A stretch of 50,488 nucleotides of DNA from NCBI GenBank assembly GCA_025455485.1, contig JALOMJ010000007.1, forward strand, positions 1 to 50,488, written 5' to 3'. The notes beneath the pieces are model-generated. The model saw nothing but the letters and a program-made list of their open reading frames with translations, was not told where the DNA came from and searched no databases. This stretch comes from Bacteroidia bacterium. GTDB taxonomy: Bacteria; Bacteroidota; Bacteroidia; B-17B0; Aurantibacillaceae. The first letter of the stretch is position 1. Every line of letters begins with the position of its first letter. Positions 36,434-44,848 of the stretch are shown here, one piece after another. A program made the translations under genes and the position numbers.

Positions 36434-36566
36434 GAATATAATCACGCAGACTATTGCCCATTCTTTTAAAAACAGCATATACGGACCTGATATTTGGAAA
36501 AAACAGCTGGGAATTCTTTTTTTTGAGCAGATTTGAATACCTTCATGCATGTTTAATTCAAAATCC

Positions 36567-37019
36567 ATGAAAACTCGTCTGTTTCTGATTGCATGTATTT
36601 TTAGTAATTGTTTTTTCCTTGCACAAACCATAAAAGAAAAGGAAGTGCCTACTTCTGTTTTACAAGCCTTTCGTAAGGATTTTCCGGACGTGAAAGCCAA
36701 GAGCTGGGAAAAAGAAGGAGATGCTTACGAGGCCGAATTTAAGATCAACAAAACAGAATCCTCTGCAGTGTATAATGCCAGCGGGGTGTTTTTAGAAAAA
36801 GAAATTGAAATTAAGGCATCAGAATTGCCAAAATTTGTTCTCGATTACTTTGAAAAAAACCAGCCGGGAAAAAAAATCAAGGAAGCCTCTAAAATTACCG
36901 CAGCGGACGGTAGAATAACCTTTGAGGTCGAAATGGAGGACACAGAATACAAATTCCAAGAGGAAGTGGGTTTATTTGAGGTTGAAAAGGAGGAAGAAAA
37001 GAAAAAGAGAGAAAATTAA
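36567..37019 (+). CDS. PepSY-like periplasmic protein
   Basis: 150 residues from the ATG at 36567, chosen because it gives a signal peptide (MKTRLFLIACIFSNCFFLAQ). The mature part shows two repeats of a PepSY-like fold: VPTSVLQAFRKDFPDVKAKSWEKEGDAYEAEFK and LPKFVLDYFEKNQPGKKIKEASKI...ITFEVEME. The family was once described as beta-lactamase-inhibitor-like; its role is unknown. The C-terminus is strongly Glu/Lys-rich (EKEEEKKKREN). The stop overlaps that of the response-regulator gene by 4 bases. Confidence 0.78.
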   Translation: MKTRLFLIACIFSNCFFLAQTIKEKEVPTSVLQAFRKDFPDVKAKSWEKEGDAYEAEFKINKTESSAVYNASGVFLEKEIEIKASELPKFVLDYFEKNQPGKKIKEASKITAADGRITFEVEMEDTEYKFQEEVGLFEVEKEEEKKKREN

Positions 37020-37699
37020 AATTCAAACTTGTATCCTACACCTTTAACTGTTTTGAAGTACTCGTCTCCAATTTTTTCGCGCAGCTTTCGGATATGAACA
37101 TCAATCGTTCTGTCGCCAACCACCACTTCATCGCCCCACACTTGATCAAGAATGTATTCACGCGTGAACACCTTGCCTGGTTTACTGCATAGCAATGAAA
37201 ACAATTTAAATTCTTTCTTAGGCAGGGCAATTTCCTGACCCCCTTTAAATACCGAGTGTTTTTCCTTATCAATTCTTACATCCCCGAATTGCATATTCCC
37301 TTCGGTCTCTGTAGAAGTTTGTAATCTGCGTAAAAGTGCTTTTACCCTGCTAATGAACACCCTTGGTTTGATGGGTTTGGTGATATAATCGTCGGCCCCT
37401 ACCTCAAAACCGGCTATTTGTGTATAATCTTCACTTCTGGCGGTTAAAAAAGCAATCAAAACATCACTTAAACCCTTTTGTTCACGAATTTCACGACAGG
37501 TTTCTATGCCATCCATATCCGGCATCATCACGTCAAGTACGATTAGCTGAGGTAATTCCTTTTTGGCAATTTCAATGGCATCCCTACCATTACTGGCCGT
37601 TAACACATCATACCCCTCTTTTTTGAGGTTATAACCCAAAAATTCAACAATGTCGGGCTCATCATCAACCAGTAATATTTTTATTTTGGTGCTACTCAT
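37016..37699 (-). CDS. OmpR/PhoB-family response regulator
   Basis: 227 residues from the second ATG (37699); the first is at 37705. The receiver domain (about 5-120) is intact: KILLVDDEPD (acidic pocket), the phosphoacceptor Asp in LIVLDVMMPDMDG, the Thr in FLTAR and the Lys in YITKPIKP. A winged-helix domain follows (about 130-225), with LPKKEFKLFSLLCSKPGKVFTREYILDQVWG and DVHIRKLREKIGDEYFKTVKGVGYKF. No histidine kinase gene is adjacent. It faces the TonB receptor gene across a 164-base gap that holds the 11-base repeat array, so it is the natural candidate for binding there. Closest to PhoB in type; the phosphate link is inference. Confidence 0.9.
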   Translation of the reverse strand: MSSTKIKILLVDDEPDIVEFLGYNLKKEGYDVLTASNGRDAIEIAKKELPQLIVLDVMMPDMDGIETCREIREQKGLSDVLIAFLTARSEDYTQIAGFEVGADDYITKPIKPRVFISRVKALLRRLQTSTETEGNMQFGDVRIDKEKHSVFKGGQEIALPKKEFKLFSLLCSKPGKVFTREYILDQVWGDEVVVGDRTIDVHIRKLREKIGDEYFKTVKGVGYKFEF

Positions 37700-37747
37700 A
37701 GTCAAAAACGACCGTACAAACTTAACACTATGCTTTGACCCCTAAAG

Positions 37748-37844
37748 TTAACTTATTCTTAAGTTATTTGCAATTTCATGTGATTTCGTTAAAGTTTTGG
37801 TAACCTGAAATTTAAACAGATGTAATTTAAGGGGCCTTTCTTTG
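37748..37844 (+). promoter_or_regulatory. Tandem 11-base repeat array and core promoter of the TonB receptor gene
   Basis: Four consecutive 11-base units begin at 37789: TTAAAGTTTTG, GTAACCTGAAA, TTTAAACAGAT, GTAATTTAAGG (37789-37832). A further pair, TTAACTTATTC and TTAAGTTATTT, is at 37748-37769. Four bases after the last unit stands a -7-like TTTCTTTG (37837-37844), then CAGCG. The same layout occurs at 40782 and 42928. OmpR/PhoB proteins bind tandem half-sites 11 bases apart. Confidence 0.6.
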
Positions 37845-37863
37845 CAGCGTTAAAACGCAAACC

Positions 37864-40773
37864 ATGCAAAAGTTTACCATATTTATATTGTTCATCCTGT
37901 CAGGCCTGTTTTTGAATGCCCAAACCGGGAGGATTTCCGGAACCATTTTAGACGCAAAAACCGGAGAAACCCTCCCCGGTGCCACCATACTCATTGAAGG
38001 GACCAACAAAGGTGCAGCTGCTGATTTTGACGGAAAATTTTCGATTAACAGCGTACCCGTTGGTAAAGTCAATCTTGTTATTTCTTTCATTTCATACACA
38101 ACAAAAAAAATTACCGGCGTAGAAGTCAAAGCTAATGATGTTAGTAATGTTAACATTTTGCTGGAAGCCTCAGCCTCCACCGAACTGCAGGAAGTTGAAG
38201 TGGTGGTTACCTTAAACAAGGAAAACAATACGGCCCTGGTATTACAGCAAAAAAATGCAAGCAGTGTAAGTGATGGTGTAAGTGCTGAAACCATAAAACG
38301 AACACCCGACAGAAACACCAGTGATGTTTTGAAACGGGTAAGTGGTGTTACCATTCAAGATGACAAATTTGTTGTAGTAAGGGGTTTAAATGAAAGGTAC
38401 AACACCTCATATCTTAATGGTGCCCCTTTGCCGAGCACAGAACCCGACAGAAAAGCCTTTGCGTTTGACCTATTTCCTGCTAATATGCTCGATAACATTG
38501 TTGTATATAAAACGGCAACTCCTGATATGCCCTCTGAATTTGCCGGAGGCATTGTTCAGGTAAACACAAAAAGTATTCCTGACAGAAACTTTATTTCTGT
38601 GAGTGGTGGTGTGGGCTACAACAACATTACAACAGGCAAAACAAAGACTGTGTATGAAGGTGGTAAACTTGATAACCTGGGTTTTGATGATGGTTCCCGT
38701 GATTTGTCTTCTGCAATTCCTCCTTCCAGCGAAAAAGCATCCTGGATTTCCAATGCCGATCAGGCCAAAATGGCAAAAAACATGCCAAACGATTGGGCTT
38801 TCAGCTACGATAAATTTAACCCGAACATAAGTGCTCAGCTGGCCGCTGGTTATAACTTAAAAAGAAAAGACAGGGATTTTCTGGGCGTATTGTTCAGTCT
38901 CAGCTACTATAACGTTAATAACCTCTATGATGTGAGAAGAACGGAATATGAAGAGTTAAGCATAAGTGGAGAAAACCTTGTTCAAAAACCTAAAGAGCAG
39001 GAATATACCAACACGGTAAATCAAACCCTTGCCTCATCGGGTGCCATGCTCAATCTCTCATTGAAATTAAATGAAAACAACACCATCAGTTCCAAATCCC
39101 TGTTCAGTGGCATGGCCGATAATAAATTCATTACATCAAAAGGAACAAACAACTACAACGAACAAAATATAATTCAAGATAGAATTAACATTCGCTATTT
39201 TTCAGCCAACAAAATTTTAACATCTCAACTGATTGGCGAACACTATCTACCGGAAAGTAAATTCAAAATAAGTTGGAATGGTGGCTTAAGTATCATCAAC
39301 CGTACCGTTCCTGCAATGCGCTTTGATGCTTATGGTAAATACTCCTACGTTAATCCCCCATCTGATCCTTCAGAGGCGCCAAATTTAAAAGACACGGTAT
39401 ACGCTGCATACATCTCTTCATCGGTTGGGCCTGATTATGCAGGATTCAGGGTTTACTCCGATCTTCAGGAACGTTTGCTTGGTGGTCGACTCGACGTTTC
39501 GCGCCTTATTAAATTTTCTCCGGACGTGAAAGTAGATTTTAAGGCGGGGGGCTTGATACAAAACCGTCAAAGGCAATTTGCCATTCGTTCATTTGGATAC
39601 GATAGATACAACCAAACCTCACAAGGCATCTTTTTTTCGGATAGTTTATTGTACCTCGAATCAAATGAATTATTCAGCGAACAAAACATGGGCGTAACGC
39701 CCGATGGCAAAGGAGGACTCAAGTTAGTTGAATCTACAAAACCGGATGATAATTATTATGCGGGCTCAAACCTATTAGCAACCTACGGCATGGCCGAACT
39801 AAAATTCAGAGAAAAGTTGCGGGTCATTGCCGGCGTGCGTTACGAGAGTTATTTCCAAGAAGTTAATGTGGCTTATTTTGCTGACAGAGATTCGGTGTTT
39901 GTGAACAGCACCGTGAATGACCTGTTGCCTTCATTAAACGTCATTTATAATATCAATGAAAAAATTGGCGTTCGGCTAGCCTATTATAAAACTTTAAACC
40001 GCGCCGAATTCAGAGAATTGGCTGTAACCAATTGGTATGATCCTGAATCACGCCTTTCCATTGCTGGGAATGCAAATCTTGAGCGGTGTTTTATTCAAAA
40101 TTTTGACGCTCGTTTCGAAATTTACCCCGGCAGAGGACAACTTTTTACGGTTTCAGGATTTTACAAATACTTTGACAAGCCCATTGAGAAGTATATGTTT
40201 CCCGGTAACGCCATTCAGATGTATTACAAAAACGCCAATTTCGCCCACGTGTATGGAGCCGAAATGGAATACCGAATTAACATCGGCGCTATTCTTAAAA
40301 AAGATTCCATACCCTTTCTCAGTAATTTAGTTTGGTTTTCTAATCTTGCACTTATCAAATCTGAAGTAAATGTTAAAGGTATCGATGAAAATGTGCCTGA
40401 AACAAGACCCATGCAAGGTCAGGCACCCTATATCCTAAACACAGGATTATCTTACATTGACAATAAATACTTTTTTAGTGTAACCGCCATGCTCAACAGA
40501 GTGGGGCATCGTTTATACCTTGTAGGAAGTAACATTATTCCAAATCGTTGGGAAAATCCTAGAACGGTTGTTGACCTTCAACTTTCCAAATCTTTTTTAC
40601 AAAACAAATTAGAACTTCGCTTCAATATACGTGATATTCTGAGACAGGATTGGATTATCTATTATAAGGGCACCGCCCGCGAAAGCAACAAATACCAACC
40701 GGATGTGGATTATGTGAATTTTGTAAGAAACTACGGCAGTACGTATTCTTTTGTAATAAGTTATAAATTTTAA
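37864..40773 (+). CDS. TonB-dependent receptor with N-terminal carboxypeptidase-like domain
   Basis: 969 residues. Signal peptide MQKFTIFILFILSGLFLNAQ, then a CarboxypepD_reg-like domain (about 22-105, GRISGTILDAKTGETLPGAT). The plug domain (about 130-245) has RTPDRNTSDVLKRVSGVTIQ, VVRGLNERYNTSYLNGAPLP and MPSEFAGGIVQVNTKSIPD. The 22-strand barrel follows, ending ...STYSFVISYKF with the terminal Phe. It imports a ligand across the outer membrane using TonB energy; the ligand is unknown. No SusD-type partner is present; instead the next gene encodes a secreted beta-helix protein under a look-alike promoter. Start chosen at the ATG (37864) preceding the signal peptide. Confidence 0.93.
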   Translation: MQKFTIFILFILSGLFLNAQTGRISGTILDAKTGETLPGATILIEGTNKGAAADFDGKFSINSVPVGKVNLVISFISYTTKKITGVEVKANDVSNVNILLEASASTELQEVEVVVTLNKENNTALVLQQKNASSVSDGVSAETIKRTPDRNTSDVLKRVSGVTIQDDKFVVVRGLNERYNTSYLNGAPLPSTEPDRKAFAFDLFPANMLDNIVVYKTATPDMPSEFAGGIVQVNTKSIPDRNFISVSGGVGYNNITTGKTKTVYEGGKLDNLGFDDGSRDLSSAIPPSSEKASWISNADQAKMAKNMPNDWAFSYDKFNPNISAQLAAGYNLKRKDRDFLGVLFSLSYYNVNNLYDVRRTEYEELSISGENLVQKPKEQEYTNTVNQTLASSGAMLNLSLKLNENNTISSKSLFSGMADNKFITSKGTNNYNEQNIIQDRINIRYFSANKILTSQLIGEHYLPESKFKISWNGGLSIINRTVPAMRFDAYGKYSYVNPPSDPSEAPNLKDTVYAAYISSSVGPDYAGFRVYSDLQERLLGGRLDVSRLIKFSPDVKVDFKAGGLIQNRQRQFAIRSFGYDRYNQTSQGIFFSDSLLYLESNELFSEQNMGVTPDGKGGLKLVESTKPDDNYYAGSNLLATYGMAELKFREKLRVIAGVRYESYFQEVNVAYFADRDSVFVNSTVNDLLPSLNVIYNINEKIGVRLAYYKTLNRAEFRELAVTNWYDPESRLSIAGNANLERCFIQNFDARFEIYPGRGQLFTVSGFYKYFDKPIEKYMFPGNAIQMYYKNANFAHVYGAEMEYRINIGAILKKDSIPFLSNLVWFSNLALIKSEVNVKGIDENVPETRPMQGQAPYILNTGLSYIDNKYFFSVTAMLNRVGHRLYLVGSNIIPNRWENPRTVVDLQLSKSFLQNKLELRFNIRDILRQDWIIYYKGTARESNKYQPDVDYVNFVRNYGSTYSFVISYKF

Positions 40774-40781
40774 CTATTCAG

Positions 40782-40859
40782 GTAACTTTAAGTTAACACA
40801 AACGTGAATGTTTGGTAAACTTCATGTAAGGTTAAAGTAATTTACTCTTCAGACATTTG
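40782..40859 (+). promoter_or_regulatory. Six tandem 11-base repeats and core promoter of the beta-helix protein gene
   Basis: Six uninterrupted 11-base units span 40782-40847: GTAACTTTAAG, TTAACACAAAC, GTGAATGTTTG, GTAAACTTCAT, GTAAGGTTAAA, GTAATTTACTC. Four bases later comes GACATTTG (40852-40859), a -7-like box, then CAGCG, as in front of the TonB receptor gene. This is the longest of the three arrays. Confidence 0.65.
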
Positions 40860-40896
40860 CAGCGGATCAAATAATATTAACCAAACAAACAAAAAG

Positions 40897-42825
40897 ATGA
40901 AAAAAATTCTATTCACCGGGCTAAGCGCCCTCCTGTTTGGAGCCAGTGTAGCCCAAACCCCTTTCTTCGAAAGAACCTGTTACCGCGGAGCCTTTGCGCC
41001 TGCACCAACTCCTATGTGGACTGATAACTGGACAGAATGGGATCCTCAAAATAAAGTTTACCCTGCGCCTACAGTTACAGTAACCGGTAACATCACCACC
41101 AACACTACCTGGACCTCAGGTCAGGTTGTTTTACTTTCAGCACAGTGTTTCATTAAAAACAATTCGGTACTTACCATCCAGCCTGGTGTAATTGTGCTTG
41201 GCGACAAGGCCGCAACAGGAGCAGGTATTTTTGTTACGAAAGGGTCGCAAATCATTGCGAATGGAACAGCAAGTAGCCCTATCGTGTTTACCTCAAACCA
41301 AGCACCGGGTCAAAGAAGTGCCGGAGATTGGGGAGGATTGGTTCTTCTTGGAAAATCAACTAATAATAATTCAAACGGTATCAGCAACATCGAAGGTTTG
41401 CCTATTTCGGCCGACACTGAATTTGGTGGAGGCGCCAACCCTGATGCAAATGATAATTCAGGAAGCCTAAAATATGTACGTTTAGAATTCTGTGGTTACA
41501 CTTATCAACCAAATCAAGAAATTAACAGCTTAACAATGGGCTCAGTAGGCAAAGGTACCACTATTGATTACGTTCAAGTTTCGTTCGGTAACGATGATGC
41601 GTTTGAATGGTTTGGTGGTACTGTAGATTGTAAACACCTGGTTTCATTCCGTAATTTGGATGATGATTTTGATACTGACTTAGGATTCAGTGGCAGAATA
41701 CAATTCGCTCTAGCCGTTCGCGATCCTCAGATTGCTGATAACCCTTCTGTATCTACCTCTGAAATTTTTGAATCAGATAACGATCCAACCGGAACTGCAG
41801 CTACTCCAAAAACTTCAGCGATTTTCAGTAATGTAACGGGTATCGGTCCACGCAGAGGTCAAGCCAGCCCAACTGTTGCTTCAGGTCACCGTCGTGGTCT
41901 TAGAATCCGTCGTAACTCTGAGTTGAAAGTATTTAATTCTATCTTTATGGATAATCAAACAAGAGGTTTGTTTATTGACGGTTCAGCTTGCGAAAACAAT
42001 GCCAATGCCGGAACCTTGAAATTTAAAAACAACATTCTTGCAGGTTACGGTCAGCGCGCTACTGAATCAGGAACATTTGGCATCATTAATACCAACACTT
42101 TTGTTGCTGCTAATGCTAATGATACACTTCCAAGTGCTGCAAATATTTTGGTTACACCTTACAACTATACATCACCTGACTACCGTCCCGCTGCCGGATC
42201 AATTGCACTTTCAAATGTTAGTTTCACGGATGCAGCTATCTCTTCCATCAGCGGTAACACTTCCGTTGCTTTAGCTACAATCGCATCTAATTCTGTTTGT
42301 ATAGGAGATGCGGGTAACATCACATCATACACTTTTGCGCCATCTACTACTGTTAGTGCTGGATATTGCTCACTTAACTGGAGCGCAAGTGCAGGACTTA
42401 GCATTTCAAACGCAACAGTTCAGACGCCAAACTTCACTGTTAGTACAGTTGGTGTTCATACTGCTACCTTAAGTGTGTTAAACGGTGATGCTACTCAAAC
42501 TTCAGTAATTACAATAACTACGTTTACTTGCGAAAATGTTGGTATCAATGAATTCAACAACAGCATTTCAAATGTTGTGTTGTTTCCAAATCCTGCTACC
42601 AACAACACCAGTGTACAGTTCAACGCATCAAAAGCAAACCAATTAACTATTGAATTATTCGACATCAGTGGTAAATTAGTAAATCGTGTTGCTTCTAAAA
42701 TGAACCTTCAAATTGGCAACAATGACGTTGTGATAAACACCAACGACCTTGAAAACGGAATTTATTTTGTTACGCTTAGCACTGATTCAGCTAATCAAAC
42801 ATTAAAGCTGGTTGTTCAACACTAA
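40897..42825 (+). CDS. T9SS-secreted protein with predicted beta-helix
   Basis: 642 residues with signal peptide MKKILFTGLSALLFGASVAQ. Between about 70 and 400 strands repeat in a beta-helix manner (VLTIQPGVIVLGDKA, IVFTSNQAPGQRSAGDWGGLVLLG, YVQVSFGNDDAFEWFGGTVD), with an Asp-rich DDDFDTDLGFSG region that may bind calcium. The C-terminus (about 560-642) is a T9SS type A sorting domain: VLFPNPATNNTSVQF, ELFDISGKLVNRV, LENGIYFVTLS. It is exported to the cell surface. Catalytic residues are not identified. Promoter architecture matches that of the TonB receptor just upstream, suggesting a shared regulon. Confidence 0.85.
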   Translation: MKKILFTGLSALLFGASVAQTPFFERTCYRGAFAPAPTPMWTDNWTEWDPQNKVYPAPTVTVTGNITTNTTWTSGQVVLLSAQCFIKNNSVLTIQPGVIVLGDKAATGAGIFVTKGSQIIANGTASSPIVFTSNQAPGQRSAGDWGGLVLLGKSTNNNSNGISNIEGLPISADTEFGGGANPDANDNSGSLKYVRLEFCGYTYQPNQEINSLTMGSVGKGTTIDYVQVSFGNDDAFEWFGGTVDCKHLVSFRNLDDDFDTDLGFSGRIQFALAVRDPQIADNPSVSTSEIFESDNDPTGTAATPKTSAIFSNVTGIGPRRGQASPTVASGHRRGLRIRRNSELKVFNSIFMDNQTRGLFIDGSACENNANAGTLKFKNNILAGYGQRATESGTFGIINTNTFVAANANDTLPSAANILVTPYNYTSPDYRPAAGSIALSNVSFTDAAISSISGNTSVALATIASNSVCIGDAGNITSYTFAPSTTVSAGYCSLNWSASAGLSISNATVQTPNFTVSTVGVHTATLSVLNGDATQTSVITITTFTCENVGINEFNNSISNVVLFPNPATNNTSVQFNASKANQLTIELFDISGKLVNRVASKMNLQIGNNDVVINTNDLENGIYFVTLSTDSANQTLKLVVQH

Positions 42826-42845
42826 TCAACTTGTCTTTTTATTTA

Positions 42846-42878
42846 AAACGCCTGCAACTTCAGCAGGCGTTTTTTTTT
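42846..42878 (+). terminator. Intrinsic terminator after the beta-helix protein gene
   Basis: AAACGCCTGC (42846-42855) pairs with GCAGGCG plus T-run pairing (42863-42872), loop AACTTCA, followed by nine T (42870-42878). A strong rho-independent terminator that separates this gene from the next regulator gene. Confidence 0.92.
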
Positions 42879-42927
42879 GAATACACATTTTTATAGGATA
42901 TACATCACCAGTGTCGTTTTCACTGAT

Positions 42928-42983
42928 TTAATATTTACTTAACACACGCTTGGTTTAGACTTAAACTGAAAACACAAACTTTA
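42928..42983 (+). promoter_or_regulatory. Four 11-base repeats and core promoter of the degenerate regulator gene
   Basis: TTAATATTTAC (42928), TTAACACACGC (42939), TTGGTTTAGAC (42950), TTAAACTGAAA (42961) are consecutive 11-base units. Four bases later comes AAACTTTA (42976-42983) at the position of the -7 box, weaker than in the other two. Same geometry as at 37789 and 40782. Confidence 0.5.
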
Positions 42984-42993
42984 CTTTCTTAGT

Positions 42994-43683
42994 ATGATGA
43001 ACGCTTCTGAAGCCCATATTGTTTTTCTGGATCAAAGTCCGCATAAAATATTGAAAACAATTGACTTGTTGCGCACCCAATACAATAATCTTAAAGTGTT
43101 TTCAGAAGAGCAGGAATTTATGAGTTACATTGAACAACAGGTTGTTCAGGTTATCTTTTTAAATCTTGATTTGCAACCCAACGATGGTATTGCGGTATTA
43201 AAGGAAATTCGCACAAGACAATTTAAAGAAATACCCTACGTTGTACTTTACTCAGAAAAACAAGATGATTTTCTCCAAGAGCTTGCTTTTGCATCCGGAG
43301 CCGACGCATTTATTAGTTTTCAGTTAAGGCCTATGACTCTAAAACTCTTTCTTCAAAACCTTCTGTGGAGAAGAAAAATACAATTTCCAAGTCACGAAGC
43401 AGAGGACTTACACATTGATACTGAGCGTTACCTTATTTATCACAAAGGTCAGCCTATTCAGCTTCCAAGAAAAGAATTTCAGCTTATGGAATTACTTTAC
43501 ACCAATTCCGGCAAGTACTTTAGTAAACCTGAAATAGCAGACTTGCTTTGGAAAGACAATAGCATCGCCAACAAACGCATTATTGACGTGCACATATATA
43601 ACATCCGTCAACTGTTTGGGAAAAACATAATACACTCTCAAAAAGGAAAAGGGTATCGCTTAATTAAAACACAGACTACCTAA
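42994..43683 (+). CDS. OmpR-type regulator with degenerate (pseudo) receiver domain
   Basis: 229 residues. The N-terminal half has the receiver fold but not its active site. The acidic pocket reads FLDQS instead of VDDE. The phosphoacceptor position in VIFLNLDLQPNDG is Asn when aligned without gaps with VLDVMMPDMDG of the PhoB-like protein in this window. The Thr site reads LYS, and the Lys is lost (AFISFQLRP). The wHTH domain (about 135-229) is intact, with LPRKEFQLMELLYTNSGKYFSK, DVHIYNIRQLFG and SQKGKGYRLI. It probably works without phosphorylation. A promoter with 11-base repeats precedes it. Confidence 0.85.
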   Translation: MMNASEAHIVFLDQSPHKILKTIDLLRTQYNNLKVFSEEQEFMSYIEQQVVQVIFLNLDLQPNDGIAVLKEIRTRQFKEIPYVVLYSEKQDDFLQELAFASGADAFISFQLRPMTLKLFLQNLLWRRKIQFPSHEAEDLHIDTERYLIYHKGQPIQLPRKEFQLMELLYTNSGKYFSKPEIADLLWKDNSIANKRIIDVHIYNIRQLFGKNIIHSQKGKGYRLIKTQTT

Positions 43684-43722
43684 GCGTCATTCACCATCCG
43701 GGCAAAATTTAAAGATTCTTAG

Positions 43723-43730
43723 TAATTTTG
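43723..43730 (+). promoter_or_regulatory. -7 box of the thioredoxin-fold protein gene
   Basis: TAATTTTG, 20 bases before the ATG at 43750. No clear TTTG is found at the -33 distance. Confidence 0.45.
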
Positions 43731-43749
43731 GTTATTCAACCGAACCAAC

Positions 43750-44769
43750 ATGAAATCTTACTTTTGTCTTCTTTTTATTTGTTGTATCTGTTCTTCAGGA
43801 TTCTCTCAAATTGAGCAGAATGGGTTGGTCAACTGGCTTAGCTTTAAAGAAGCCCAGGAAAAAAATAAACTTCTTGAGAAACCTTTTTTAATTGATGTTT
43901 ATACCGACTGGTGCGGTTGGTGCAAGCACATGATGCGAACAACCTATTCTAACGAGGGTATTGCCGGATACATCAACACCCATTTTTATCCTGTGAAATT
44001 TGATGCCGAGGGCAAAGACACCATTGAGTATCATGGAATAACCTACAAGCCAACTTCGCCCCTGCCACGAACGCCGCATGAGTTGGCTTTAAAATTCCTT
44101 GGCAGCAGTCTAAGTTATCCCTCCACGCTATTTATAACAAATCAATTTCAATACAACCTCCTGTCACAAGGTTATCTTGAGGATAAAAAAATAGAACCAT
44201 TGTTGGTATTTATGGTTGAGAATGCCTGGAGAAATGCGACTTACGATGACTTTAGTCTTTATTTTAACCGTACATTTTATGATACAGCCTATCCAAAAGG
44301 AAAAATAAACCGTGTTCCTTTGGAAGCGCTTGAATCCCAACAAAAAAAGAAAGCTAAAAAAACGTTGGTTCTTCTGAATAGCGGATTCTGTAATACAGGA
44401 AAAGTGATGTCTGCCACAACGTTTAATGATACCAGCATTGTGAATTATGTGAATTCAAAATACAACCTCTGTGAGTTGGATGTGAGCAGGGGTGACAGCA
44501 TACCTTTTAAAGGTGCTAAATACGGACAGGTTCTGGTGAATAATTTCCCACTCCACAGTTTAGCCCTCAAACTTAGCAACAATGCCTTTAGTTTACCTTC
44601 CATTTGCATTTTAGATGAAGAATTGAATACCCTTCAGGTCCTTAACTTTTACTTTTCGCCTCAATCGCTAAAACCGGTATTACAGTATTTTGGTAGCGAC
44701 GTTTACAAAATAAAACCCTATAATGAATTCCTGAAGGAAGGCGAAAAACCTGTAAAAAAAACTAAATAA
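43750..44769 (+). CDS. Exported thioredoxin-fold protein with two domains
   Basis: 339 residues, signal peptide MKSYFCLLFICCICSSGFSQ. The first thioredoxin-like domain (about 25-170) carries the redox motif YTDWCGWCKHM (about 51-61) and a cis-Pro region (LSYPSTLFI). The second half (about 195-320) resembles another thioredoxin-like fold, with LVLLNSGFCNTGKVM and FSLPSICILDEE, in which the CxxC is missing. It is probably a periplasmic disulfide reductase or chaperone; the substrate is unknown. Confidence 0.82.
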   Translation: MKSYFCLLFICCICSSGFSQIEQNGLVNWLSFKEAQEKNKLLEKPFLIDVYTDWCGWCKHMMRTTYSNEGIAGYINTHFYPVKFDAEGKDTIEYHGITYKPTSPLPRTPHELALKFLGSSLSYPSTLFITNQFQYNLLSQGYLEDKKIEPLLVFMVENAWRNATYDDFSLYFNRTFYDTAYPKGKINRVPLEALESQQKKKAKKTLVLLNSGFCNTGKVMSATTFNDTSIVNYVNSKYNLCELDVSRGDSIPFKGAKYGQVLVNNFPLHSLALKLSNNAFSLPSICILDEELNTLQVLNFYFSPQSLKPVLQYFGSDVYKIKPYNEFLKEGEKPVKKTK

Positions 44770-44848
44770 TCACCAATTCACATCTGCTAATTCATCAATT
44801 TCCTGTTTTCAACTTTGAATTTCTAATTTTTCTTGCTATTTTGGCTTT

